A model generated the notes under the pieces. That model ran no database searches, was not told where the DNA came from, and was given only the letters and a program-made list of their open reading frames with translations. A stretch of 64,000 nt of DNA from contig NZ_QVMK01000039.1 in the NCBI RefSeq assembly GCF_010500995.1, positions 8,141 through 72,140 of the forward strand. Reading direction: 5' to 3'. The first letter of the stretch is position 1. Every line of letters begins with the position of its first letter. This DNA is from Bacteroides sp. 224 (GTDB lineage Bacteria; Bacteroidota; Bacteroidia; Bacteroidales; Bacteroidaceae). The translations under genes were made by a program, and so were the position numbers. Shown one piece after another: positions 1 to 7,466 of the stretch.

Positions 1-99
1 AAACGGGTTGCGATTATCCATCAATGCCAGTGTGCCGTCGAGATCGCAAATGATTGCTTTCGGCAAGGACTTATCCTGTTCCAGCAATGAGATTTTTTC
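1..99 (-). pseudogene. Partial duplicate of pnkp1 (phosphatase motif region)
   Basis: These 99 bases are identical to 2308-2406 inside the intact pnkp1 gene. They cover roughly codons 157-189, including the DLDGT motif that starts the phosphatase domain. The copy stops exactly where the left inverted repeat of the insertion sequence begins. It continues off the window to the left, so I cannot tell whether a whole second pnkp1 copy lies there. No target duplication is seen across the element, so deletion or recombination at the insertion is likely. Confidence 0.85.
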
Positions 100-1779
100 C
101 TGACTTCGACACTTTTCCCCGATCTATTTTATATCTCTTTGATTATTAGCGGCTTGCAATTTTATTGTTTTGTTTTTGGGTGTCCCAGTGGCTAAATTTC
201 TATCTTTGGGACATGTTTGTTCGTAAAAAGAGGAACCCTAGTGGAGTTGTCAGCATTCAGATCATTGACAATAGCCACGGCAAGTATCGTGTAGTAAAAA
301 CTATCGGTAGCAGTTCAGATGCTAATCGGATAGATGAGCTGTATGCAGAAGGCAAACAATGGTTGAGCGACCATTTGGGCAATCGTGATATATTCGTAGA
401 AGCAGCAAAAGCAGAGGACGAGAAACTAATGATTGAAGAGTTACTTTCCAACATCGACAGCATATTGTTGAACGGCATCCAACTAATTCTCCATAAAGTT
501 TTCGACCTCATTGGTTTTAATCAAATCCAAGATGAAGTGTTAAGGCATCTGGTTACCGCCCGCCTTTCCCAACCTATGAGTAAAGCAGCCACAGTGGATT
601 ATCTAAAATCCCATTTTGACCAAGATCTACAACTCCACAAGATATATCGTTATTTGGATAAGTTGGGCAACAATCAGCAAGACCTCATTCAACAAATCAG
701 CGTAGAACATACCCGTAAGATTCTGGGTGGTAATATTGGTTTAGTGTTTTATGATGTGACTACTCTTTACTTTGAATCGGACTATGCTGATGGTTTTCGT
801 GAAACAGGTTTTTCTAAGGACGGCAAACATAGCCAATCCCAGATTGTGCTTGGTTTATTAGTCAGTCGTGGGGGATACCCACTTTCATATTCTCTATTCA
901 ACGGTTCCCAATATGAAGGTAGAACCATGATACCCATCATAGAAGATTTTATTTACAAGTTCAATTTAGAGGATTTTGTTGTTGTTGCCGATTCCGGTTT
1001 GATGAATAAATCCAATCTAGAGCTTTTAGAGCAGGGCGGTTATAACTATATTATTGGTGCCAGAATAAAGAATGAAACTGATGAAGTTAAGCAATGGATC
1101 TTTTCATTGGAGAAAGTTGACGGTGTGTTTTATGAGCATTTTAAAGGGGAGAGGAGATTAATCGTTTGTTATTCACAGAAACGGGCAAAAAAAGACTGTT
1201 ACAACAGACAGAAGGGAATCAGGCGTTTACAAAAGGCATATAAGAGTGGCAATATAACAAAAGAGAATATCAATAAACGAGGATATAACAAGTTCTTAGA
1301 CATTTCCGATGATGTGAAAGTAACTATCAATTCGGAAAAGATACACATGGATGAAAAGTGGGATGGCTTAAAGGGGTATATCACTAACACCAATCTTGCT
1401 CCGAAAGACGTTTATGCACAATATAATGAGCTTTGGGTTGTAGAACGTGCTTTTCGTGTCACAAAGGGCACACTTGAGGTCAGACCAATGTTTCATTTCA
1501 ATCCTGTGAGGATAGAAGCACATGTCTGTATTTGCTTTGTGGCGTATAAAGTATATATAAGGAACTGGAACGAATAATACGCCTAAAACAAATCAACCTT
1601 AGTGTAGACAAAGTATTGAGCATTGCTAGAACCATAACAACCATAAAAATTAATCTACCTACAAGTGGAAAGGTGATGAGTAAGACTATGATTTTGACCG
1701 AACAGCAGAGAAGCATCGCTCGCTTTTTCGATGAAAAATTTTGGGAAAGTATTTAGGGTGTCCCAGTGTCAAAGTCAGG
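99..1779 (+). mobile_element. IS1634-like insertion sequence
   Basis: The element is about 1.68 kb and is bounded by imperfect terminal inverted repeats at 99-113 and 1765-1779 (14 of 15 positions match; the left end reads CCTGACTTCGACACT). It holds one DDE transposase of IS1634 (IS4-superfamily) type. The sequence GGGTGTCCCAGTG occurs near both ends in the same orientation. The left flank is a piece of pnkp1 and the right flank is unrelated, with no matching short direct repeat, so the insertion site has been rearranged since insertion. The family name is from recognition, not from a database. Confidence 0.8.
213..1756 (+). pseudogene. IS1634-family transposase, frameshifted near the C terminus
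   Basis: This is the DDE transposase of the surrounding insertion sequence. The likely start is the ATG at 213 (MFVRKKRNPSG); an ATG at 165 would add a tail unlike the family. Catalytic-core segments are visible: a first aspartate in YDVTTLYFE, a second in VVADSGL, and the glutamate in ELWVVERAFR. The reading frame stops at 1577, but the frame that continues the protein (KELERIIRLKQ onward) stays open to a stop at 1754-1756. A TATATA run near 1550 carries two extra bases, which breaks the frame. It is probably inactive unless ribosomes slip there. The family match is strong. Confidence 0.75.
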
Positions 1780-1936
1780 AGGAAATGGACATGATGCCGA
1801 AGTAGGTAACTCCTTCCGGCATTGGGAACACAATGTTCGTTTTGATAAATAGATTAGAGCCTATAATAATTATTCTGTGGAAAATTTAAACGGGCTCTTA
1901 GTATTTCAGGCTAACAACAGTTGATTTAGGTTAAAA

Positions 1937-1961
1937 GAGAGCGGCGGTATTCGTCGCTCTC
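1937..1961 (-). terminator. Rho-independent terminator of the RNA-repair operon
   Basis: On the minus strand GAGAGCG pairs with CGCTCTC around an 11-base loop and is followed by four T residues. The hairpin overlaps the pnkp1 stop codon (1960-1962), which places it at the end of the operon. Confidence 0.65.
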
Positions 1962-2874
1962 AAAACTCCCCATACCCCACCTGAAAACAACTCAACCCCA
2001 ACTCCTTACGCCACATATCAACCACCTGATTACGATCATCGAGAATAAAATCAATATAATACTTCCCATTTATTTCCGCATCAAAGATTTCTCTTTTGAT
2101 GATCGAATCTTTTCTATAATCCTTCGACGGACGCATCCATAGCTGATGATAAGTAATGGCATGTTTTTCAAGGAAACGAACTGTAGGCTCGCGGAAGCGA
2201 TCTTCCCGACCCGACACTAAAAGTATCCGGTATCCCTGGCCGGCGAATGTTTTCAACACATTTGCTACGGGTTCATTCAATTCATCTTCATCGGCGTGTG
2301 TGGCGTCAAACGGGTTGCGATTATCCATCAATGCCAGTGTGCCGTCGAGATCGCAAATGATTGCTTTCGGCAAGGACTTATCCTGTTCCAGCAATGAGAT
2401 TTTTTCTTTTGTCTTCGGACGGATGGAGAAGTCGAATGTCTTTTTCAACTCTTTCAAATCGCTTAAGAAATGGCGCTGTACATTAATCGGGATACGTTTC
2501 CCAGTTTCCTGTTGTCGTTTCTCGCACCTTTCTGCAATAACTTTGGCATCCACCTCAAAAATCTTAAAAGAGATATCGGCCAGGTGATTAAACTTGTTGA
2601 TATAATGCTCCAGATAATCAGCACGACAGTGTGTAGCGTCTATTATCACATTACTTTTCTTTTTTAGTAATGCATGGATAGAGGCATCAATCATATCGGT
2701 TATCAAACATTCTTCGTGTACGGAAAGATTGGAATAGGTAAAATGCATTGTACGGAAATCATCCCGGCTAAGGCGCATCCAATTCTCTTCAGTACGGATA
2801 AAGTATTTTGCGAAAGTAGATTTACCCGATCCCGGGGCACCTACCAATATTAATAGTTGTGGATTCTTTTTCAT
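1960..2874 (-). CDS. pnkp1: Polynucleotide kinase-phosphatase Pnkp1 (RNA repair)
   Basis: This 304-residue protein heals broken RNA ends: the kinase adds a 5' phosphate and the phosphatase removes a 3' or 2',3'-cyclic phosphate. The N-terminal kinase has a Walker A motif (GAPGSGKST, residues 12-20), SRDDFR at 36-41 and IDATHCR at 78-84. The C-terminal half is a HAD/T4-Pnkp-type phosphatase with DLDGT at 175-179, VSGRED, and a late aspartate pair (FILDDR). The ligase domain found in one-piece bacterial Pnkp is missing; it is encoded by the next gene upstream. The start lies 4 bases after the ligase stop, so translation is probably coupled. The arrangement matches the Pnkp1-Rnl-Hen1 systems known in Bacteroidota. 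Confidence 0.9.
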   Translation of the reverse strand: MKKNPQLLILVGAPGSGKSTFAKYFIRTEENWMRLSRDDFRTMHFTYSNLSVHEECLITDMIDASIHALLKKKSNVIIDATHCRADYLEHYINKFNHLADISFKIFEVDAKVIAERCEKRQQETGKRIPINVQRHFLSDLKELKKTFDFSIRPKTKEKISLLEQDKSLPKAIICDLDGTLALMDNRNPFDATHADEDELNEPVANVLKTFAGQGYRILLVSGREDRFREPTVRFLEKHAITYHQLWMRPSKDYRKDSIIKREIFDAEINGKYYIDFILDDRNQVVDMWRKELGLSCFQVGYGEF

Positions 2875-2878
2875 TTTC

Positions 2879-4063
2879 TTATAACCTCTTGTCTAAAGTA
2901 GATTCTACATTCTCGCCCATGATGCGGTCCAGTACCAGATTCTTAAAGAAATAGTTCTCTTTATCTATGTCTTGATACTTCACCTTAAGCAACTCCCAGT
3001 TCAGCATCCAGTCGTTGATGGAACATTCAAGTTTCCGGCCGATACTCCTTTTTTGCAGGTAACTGTTGTAATGATTCTGATAATCAACACCGTAAATCAT
3101 AGTGAGATACTGATTGTTCCTGATCTTGAATGCAGGAGGCAAACCTTTGATAAAAGCCTGACGGGGTTTTACCAATATCCCTTCTTCCAGATTCTTTTCC
3201 AAAGTAGCAAACCAGGCATATATCTTATCTATGGAGTCGGCTAATTCTTCATCGTTTCTGATAAAAAGGTGCATAAACTCATCGCTGTTTACTTCTGCAT
3301 AACTTAGGTTGTCGTTAATAAACTCCTCCGTGCCATCATCAAATATCTTTTTGAGGATGTTAAACGGTTTGAAGTAAATATCGCCCTGACGACCAAAATG
3401 GTTTATCTGTTCTTCGTAAATATCCAAACTCTTTTTATAGGCCTCCAGATCAAGTAGATTGAACTGAGTCAACGAATCGTATTGACGAAGGATGTGGTGC
3501 GGATACTTTGCCCGTAATTCCTTATGTGGAAGATTTTCTTTGTCGGCCATATACTCTTTGTAAGCAGCAGATTCCCGTACCTTGGTCATTTTATCATATA
3601 AGTCCGATTGCAACAGATAATCCGAATGGTTGCGGTGAACATTGAGGTAAGCAACAAATTCGTTCTCGATCAACCCTTTTCCCAGTACGCTCCACGGCAT
3701 CATTTCCGATTGGATGATTGCAATGCTTAGGTTTGTCCAGTCCATTCTGGCATGCAACTCCCGGCATGCTTCCTTTGCAGCTTTCATGTCGATAAAATCT
3801 ATCATATACCCATTGCGGCTTACAAAATATGTTTCTTCCAGGTTTTTGTGCAGGTAGATATCGCAGTACGAACCCATATATTTCTTCTGAACCACTATCT
3901 CTGTTACCTCGTTTTTATAAAAGAAGCGAACTGCTTTATCTATACTTTCAATTTCATTGCGTTCCAATGATTTTGGCGCAGGAGATATGGTAGGCGAAAA
4001 AGCATTTACCTTGTTCGCACAAAAATGGTCTATTCTATTTTTTAATTTCTTCAGGTCTTCCAT
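2879..4063 (-). CDS. rnl: RNA ligase Rnl of the Pnkp1-Rnl-Hen1 complex
   Basis: This ATP-dependent RNA ligase seals repaired RNA ends. Counting from the chosen start, nucleotidyl-transfer motif I is KYMGS with the reactive lysine near residue 61. The KxMGS form is typical of bacterial Pnkp ligase domains. Motif IV (EGILVKP) and a motif V-like stretch (AFKIRNNQYLTMIYG) follow at the expected spacing. An ATG at 4126 would extend the protein 21 residues into hen1. The ATG at 4063 lies 13 bases past the hen1 stop, has AGAAAAG just upstream, and gives a normal start (MEDLKKLKNR), so I prefer it. The gene sits between hen1 and pnkp1 in a tight operon. Confidence 0.85.
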   Translation of the reverse strand: MEDLKKLKNRIDHFCANKVNAFSPTISPAPKSLERNEIESIDKAVRFFYKNEVTEIVVQKKYMGSYCDIYLHKNLEETYFVSRNGYMIDFIDMKAAKEACRELHARMDWTNLSIAIIQSEMMPWSVLGKGLIENEFVAYLNVHRNHSDYLLQSDLYDKMTKVRESAAYKEYMADKENLPHKELRAKYPHHILRQYDSLTQFNLLDLEAYKKSLDIYEEQINHFGRQGDIYFKPFNILKKIFDDGTEEFINDNLSYAEVNSDEFMHLFIRNDEELADSIDKIYAWFATLEKNLEEGILVKPRQAFIKGLPPAFKIRNNQYLTMIYGVDYQNHYNSYLQKRSIGRKLECSINDWMLNWELLKVKYQDIDKENYFFKNLVLDRIMGENVESTLDKRL

Positions 4064-4076
4064 CTTTTCTAAAATT

Positions 4077-5381
4077 TCAATTTCCAACTTTACTAATAAT
4101 ACATCCTTGTGTGGGTTGAATACCATTCAAGCTATCGCCCAGTTGAAAATATTCTATATTCAAAGACATGTTTGCCGTACATGTTTCTATCAACTCCTTG
4201 AACTCCTGGCGGGTAGGTTCAAAGTGATGATCCTCGTGCCGCATATCACTATCCATTGTATAGTGTTGGTTGAATTCTGCATTCGGGGTGGTAATTATCA
4301 GTTTGTTGAATTTGTACGACAATGCTTTACCGATCAACTTCGGTACTTCGGTCAATGGGTTGTGTTCAATCACTTCGGTCATAATGATATTTACCTTCTC
4401 GGGAGACACAAACTCATCTACCGAACGATAAAAGTGTAAATTGTCTTCATCGTACCTGCGACCAACTGCTTCTGCCAGTTTAACGAACCGGGCATCCTGA
4501 TCTACTGCATGGTAAGGTGCGGTAAAACCTTTCTGCATCATCTTTTTATAATACATAAATTCTCCACAACCAATATCGAGAACAGGTATATCGGGCTCCA
4601 ATTGCTTGGTAATAAATTCCAGTCGCTGGCGGGTAGTTCCCATAAGAACCAGGTTGGCTTCCAAACCATTCTTTGCCAGATAGTTTTCGAATACAGGTTT
4701 CAGTTCTTCAAATTGTTGTGGCGATTTTACTGCACGCATAATGAAGAGGTAAAATACAAAGTAGGGCACATTATCAATGTTGGTCAGGATGCGTCCGTAC
4801 TTTTGTGCCAGATGTTCGTCTATATAAGTATAAATGCTGTATTCGTTTGTTGCATGGGTAAACAGGGCTACGAGTGCCAGCAGGTTGAAAGCTTCGAATA
4901 TGCTCTTGGCTGTAATTGTTAGTTTAAAGATACGGTTGCTCTGCTGCTCTACCAATATTCCTTCGAAGTATTTGGATAGTAGAAACTTCCCTCTCCGGTA
5001 CCACGAAGAGTCAATGTAAAACGATGGAACTTCTATTGTACAACTTTCCGTATCGGCTTCGCCCTGTGTTATATGTAGCCAAGCTATTTCTCTTGTTTCG
5101 TACTCTTCTTTGCTTTTCAGCAGATGATTAAACAATTCGTTGCAGATGTGCAAGATAGTCAGTGGCGAGCAGTAGCTTTGATAATCCATTTGGTTGGCAT
5201 CTTCGGGCATATAGCTGTAGCGGGTATCCTGAAATACCACTTCGTAGCAGTGCTTGCTCACGGCATTGCCAACTACCTGCCCGTTTTTCATGGACTTAAA
5301 ATAGAGTCCAAAGTCGGTATCCGGATTCTTATAGAGAATATCCAGAAGGTGTTTGTTGTCGCTTTTGATTTTCAGTATCAT
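4077..5381 (-). CDS. hen1: Hen1, 3'-terminal RNA ribose 2'-O-methyltransferase
   Basis: Hen1 methylates the 2'-OH at the 3' end of cleaved RNA before ligation, so that the repaired RNA resists being cut again by the same ribonuclease. The C-terminal half has the SAM motif LDIGCGEF (about 268-275). It also has the Hen1 metal-binding signature: EVIEH (336-340) and the histidine-rich RHEDHHFEP (381-389). The N-terminal half of about 250 residues has no motif I recognise; in related proteins this part contacts and activates the ligase. It is the first gene of the operon. The typical length (434 residues) and motif spacing make the call firm. Confidence 0.9.
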   Translation of the reverse strand: MILKIKSDNKHLLDILYKNPDTDFGLYFKSMKNGQVVGNAVSKHCYEVVFQDTRYSYMPEDANQMDYQSYCSPLTILHICNELFNHLLKSKEEYETREIAWLHITQGEADTESCTIEVPSFYIDSSWYRRGKFLLSKYFEGILVEQQSNRIFKLTITAKSIFEAFNLLALVALFTHATNEYSIYTYIDEHLAQKYGRILTNIDNVPYFVFYLFIMRAVKSPQQFEELKPVFENYLAKNGLEANLVLMGTTRQRLEFITKQLEPDIPVLDIGCGEFMYYKKMMQKGFTAPYHAVDQDARFVKLAEAVGRRYDEDNLHFYRSVDEFVSPEKVNIIMTEVIEHNPLTEVPKLIGKALSYKFNKLIITTPNAEFNQHYTMDSDMRHEDHHFEPTRQEFKELIETCTANMSLNIEYFQLGDSLNGIQPTQGCIISKVGN

Positions 5382-5405
5382 AATTGATATGCTTTAATTG
5401 TTGCA

Positions 5406-5413
5406 CAAAGTTA
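5406..5413 (-). promoter_or_regulatory. Putative -7 box upstream of hen1
   Basis: Read on the minus strand the sequence is TAACTTTG, a match to the Bacteroidota -7 consensus TAnnTTTG, about 25 bases upstream of the hen1 start. No well-placed -33 TTTG was found, so this rests on the -7 element alone. Confidence 0.4.
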
Positions 5414-5493
5414 AGAAGGCAGGTGCGCAATTTTTGTGCGTAGTTTTATTTTTTTTCTGAATTGTTTTTCCCTACCTTATTGGCGAAGATGGT

Positions 5494-5631
5494 ATGGGAC
5501 GTGGCAATACACAAGAACCTGATGCAATTGCAGCAATGGCTTTTTGTATCATTGTTTTATTGATATTGTTAGGTGGCTGGTTTTTGTTTAGCATGATTTT
5601 GGCATGGAAAGTAAGGTGGCCGGTGTGTTAA
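5494..5631 (+). CDS. Small single-pass membrane peptide (45 aa), uncertain
   Basis: A 45-codon frame starts MGRGNTQEPDAIAAMAF and continues into one strong hydrophobic span (CIIVLLILLGGWFLF), ending with a basic tail. The same frame runs open for several codons upstream of the ATG (YLIGEDG), so it could be the tail of a decayed larger membrane protein. Its last 44 bases overlap the end of the acetyltransferase gene on the other strand. I do not recognise a family. It may be a relic or chance. Confidence 0.3.
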   Translation: MGRGNTQEPDAIAAMAFCIIVLLILLGGWFLFSMILAWKVRWPVC

Positions 5632-6139
5632 AAACCGCATAGCACTCATTATCAAGTACTTCGCCATCGTAACGTTTCTCTGCCAAGCTAAGCCGACCTT
5701 CGTAGCGGAATCCGCATTTCTTCAATACATTCTTCGATCCTTCGTTATATGGATAGCAGTATGCAGAAATCAAATCAAGGTTTAATTCCTCAAATCCAAA
5801 ACGCAGCAAGGCGGTAACAGCCTCGGTCATATAGCCTTTTCCCCAGTAATCTTCCCCGATTGCATAACCAATCATTCTTGATTTTTCGTTTTGTCTTTTG
5901 GGGTCGGCAACCAAACCAATGGAGCCAAACAATTTGCCTGTTTCTTTCAGCACTATACCAAATACAAACTCTTGATTGAGGAATACTATTTTCATTACCT
6001 CACGTGTTTCTTCAATGTTTTTATGAGGTTCCCATCCTGCATTTATGCCTACATTTTTATTTTTGGAGTAGCTGTAAATGTCGTCTGCGTCGTTTTCTGT
6101 AATCGGACGAAGCAGTAAACGTTCTGTTTCGATGTTCAT
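5588..6139 (-). CDS. RimJ/RimL-type GNAT N-acetyltransferase
   Basis: This 183-residue protein should transfer an acetyl group from acetyl-CoA to an amine, possibly a protein N terminus. The start MNIETERLLLRPITENDADDI is typical of the RimJ/RimL branch. The acetyl-CoA loop is GEDYWGKGYMTEA, followed by the usual beta-bulge region and the KNVLKKCGFRYEGR segment that ends the fold. Length and domain coverage are complete. It is monocistronic between the RNA-repair operon and decayed genes, so the context does not reveal a substrate. Confidence 0.85.
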   Translation of the reverse strand: MNIETERLLLRPITENDADDIYSYSKNKNVGINAGWEPHKNIEETREVMKIVFLNQEFVFGIVLKETGKLFGSIGLVADPKRQNEKSRMIGYAIGEDYWGKGYMTEAVTALLRFGFEELNLDLISAYCYPYNEGSKNVLKKCGFRYEGRLSLAEKRYDGEVLDNECYAVFNTPATLLSMPKSC

Positions 6140-6194
6140 TTATTCTTGTTTTTTATTGCAAAAGCAAAGGTGTTTAATGTGTTATGATAAACGT

Positions 6195-6548
6195 TCATTT
6201 CAAATAGTCGGCATTATTATTCGCTCGACTGGTATTGACATGGTATCTGACAGAAATAATTGCATCAAGATTATAGTGTTTTGTCTTGTAGGTCTTACCA
6301 TCTGATGCAGTTACCGAGAATTCCTCGGTAACTGAATTCTCATCTAATTCGTTCTCTTTGAATATGTTTTTAAGATGTAGTGATATGTTGTCTGTTGAAC
6401 AGTCAAACAAAGTTCCCATCAACTTTTGACTAAGCCAAATCGTTTCATCCTGAACTCGTACTTCAATACCATTTTCCTTCGCCTGATTGGTGAAAATGAG
6501 AAATTCAGCTGTACTATTGCGGATTTGTAATTTGTTTTTCTTTGTCAT
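6195..6548 (-). pseudogene. RhuM-family protein, C-terminally truncated
   Basis: The 117-residue product matches the start of RhuM (virulence-associated, often Fic-linked) proteins: an N-terminal DNA-binding-like part with IWLSQKLMGTLFDCSTDNISLH, then the hallmark segment TKHYNLDAIISVRYHVNTSRA. Full-length RhuM proteins run on for well over 200 more residues with a Fic-like part. Here the frame diverges after the hallmark and stops. It lies among several other fragments, so it is most likely a dead remnant. Confidence 0.65.
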
Positions 6549-6551
6549 ATT

Positions 6552-6671
6552 TTAATCTTCTTTCTGATAATAAACCTTATAGGATTTCCCTTTTTTATCT
6601 TCGCCTTGCTCTATAAGTTCTCGGTTGCCATGAATATAAATATGAAAATTCTTATCCGGTTTTATAATATT
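6552..6671 (-). pseudogene. Unidentified gene tail (39 codons)
   Basis: An open stretch with a protein-like composition ends in GEDKKGKSYKVYYQKED and a stop a few bases before the RhuM start. There is no start codon; an in-frame TGA bounds it upstream. It looks like the C-terminal remnant of a gene that once preceded rhuM. I do not recognise the family. Confidence 0.35.
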
Positions 6672-6815
6672 TCAACCTATAACAGAGAAAAAGTTTTCTA
6701 CTACCTTTTCTCCACGAGTATAACTTTCAATCTATTAAGCTCCATTTGTCAAATTATTGATGTGTTTTGCAAATGTATTGATTTGTTTCCAATCAACCAA
6801 TAGGATGCTACTATT

Positions 6816-6983
6816 TTAGTTTTCATCGGTTTGACTTAACTGATTGAGGAATAAACCTTTCACAGAGTTTTTGAATTTCAGAAGTAATGATTTAGTAACC
6901 GTGCGTATTTCAGCGTTTTGCGGTGTAATACTATCAAATAACTCGGCTGTAAAGGTAGATGATTTCTTTGGGACTTCAAGCAT
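6816..6983 (-). CDS. Small hypothetical protein (55 aa) or gene head
   Basis: An ATG frame of 55 codons begins MLEVPKKSSTFTAEL and ends QLSQTDEN, with AAAGGAAAA about 7 bases upstream as a ribosome-binding-like stretch. It lies downstream of the broken gene behind the DUF262 gene on the same strand, so it may belong to that operon or be a fragment. No family is recognised. The composition is soluble and mildly helical. Confidence 0.35.
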   Translation of the reverse strand: MLEVPKKSSTFTAELFDSITPQNAEIRTVTKSLLLKFKNSVKGLFLNQLSQTDEN

Positions 6984-7016
6984 ATATTTTTCCTTTTTTA
7001 TCTGGTAAACACCCTC

Positions 7017-7463
7017 TTATGAAAAGAACAAATAAGACAAGGCTTTTATCGAAAATACTCTTTCGAGGTACGAGAAAGGAAGATTTTTGATAAAATTCAT
7101 TTTGACCTTGACGTTTTGTCCTTGAAATATACCTTTGTGTTCAGATAATAAAGGATATTCCAACTATTTTTTATCTCATCTACGTCCATAGGCAACGGTC
7201 TAACTCATAATCAATATATTCTAAACCTGCTATGCCCAAGTAATATTGATGTATTTTACCTTTAATCAAGCCTTTAGAGAAAGTGATTTTAAGCAGGGAA
7301 CTTACATTATAGTAGATATTTGAAGAATTGCCCTTGCGGATATCCACATAAAAACCTTCTGGCTATTCTCTTTTACAAATTGCCACCAAGCGGGATTATC
7401 CCCTTTACGTTTTTTAAATAATTCATCATCAGTGTTTAATGAAGTAAAATCACTATTTTTCAT
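7017..7463 (-). pseudogene. Multiply frameshifted gene behind the DUF262 gene
   Basis: The ATG at 7463 lies 3 bases past the DUF262 stop and starts MKNSDFTSLNTDDELFKKR. Sensible protein then continues in other frames: GFYVDIRKGNSSNIYYNVSS, next DVDEIKNSWNILYY, next VKVKMNFIKNLPFSY, with a stop at 7017. At least two shifts are needed, so the gene is dead. Its tight coupling suggests it encoded a partner of the DUF262 protein. The family is not recognised. Confidence 0.55.
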
Positions 7464-7466
7464 GAT

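Noticed and set aside
5494..5631. Type I toxin peptide
   Set aside because: A short hydrophobic peptide is suggestive, but no antisense RNA promoter was found and the frame is open upstream of the ATG, so a gene remnant is as likely.
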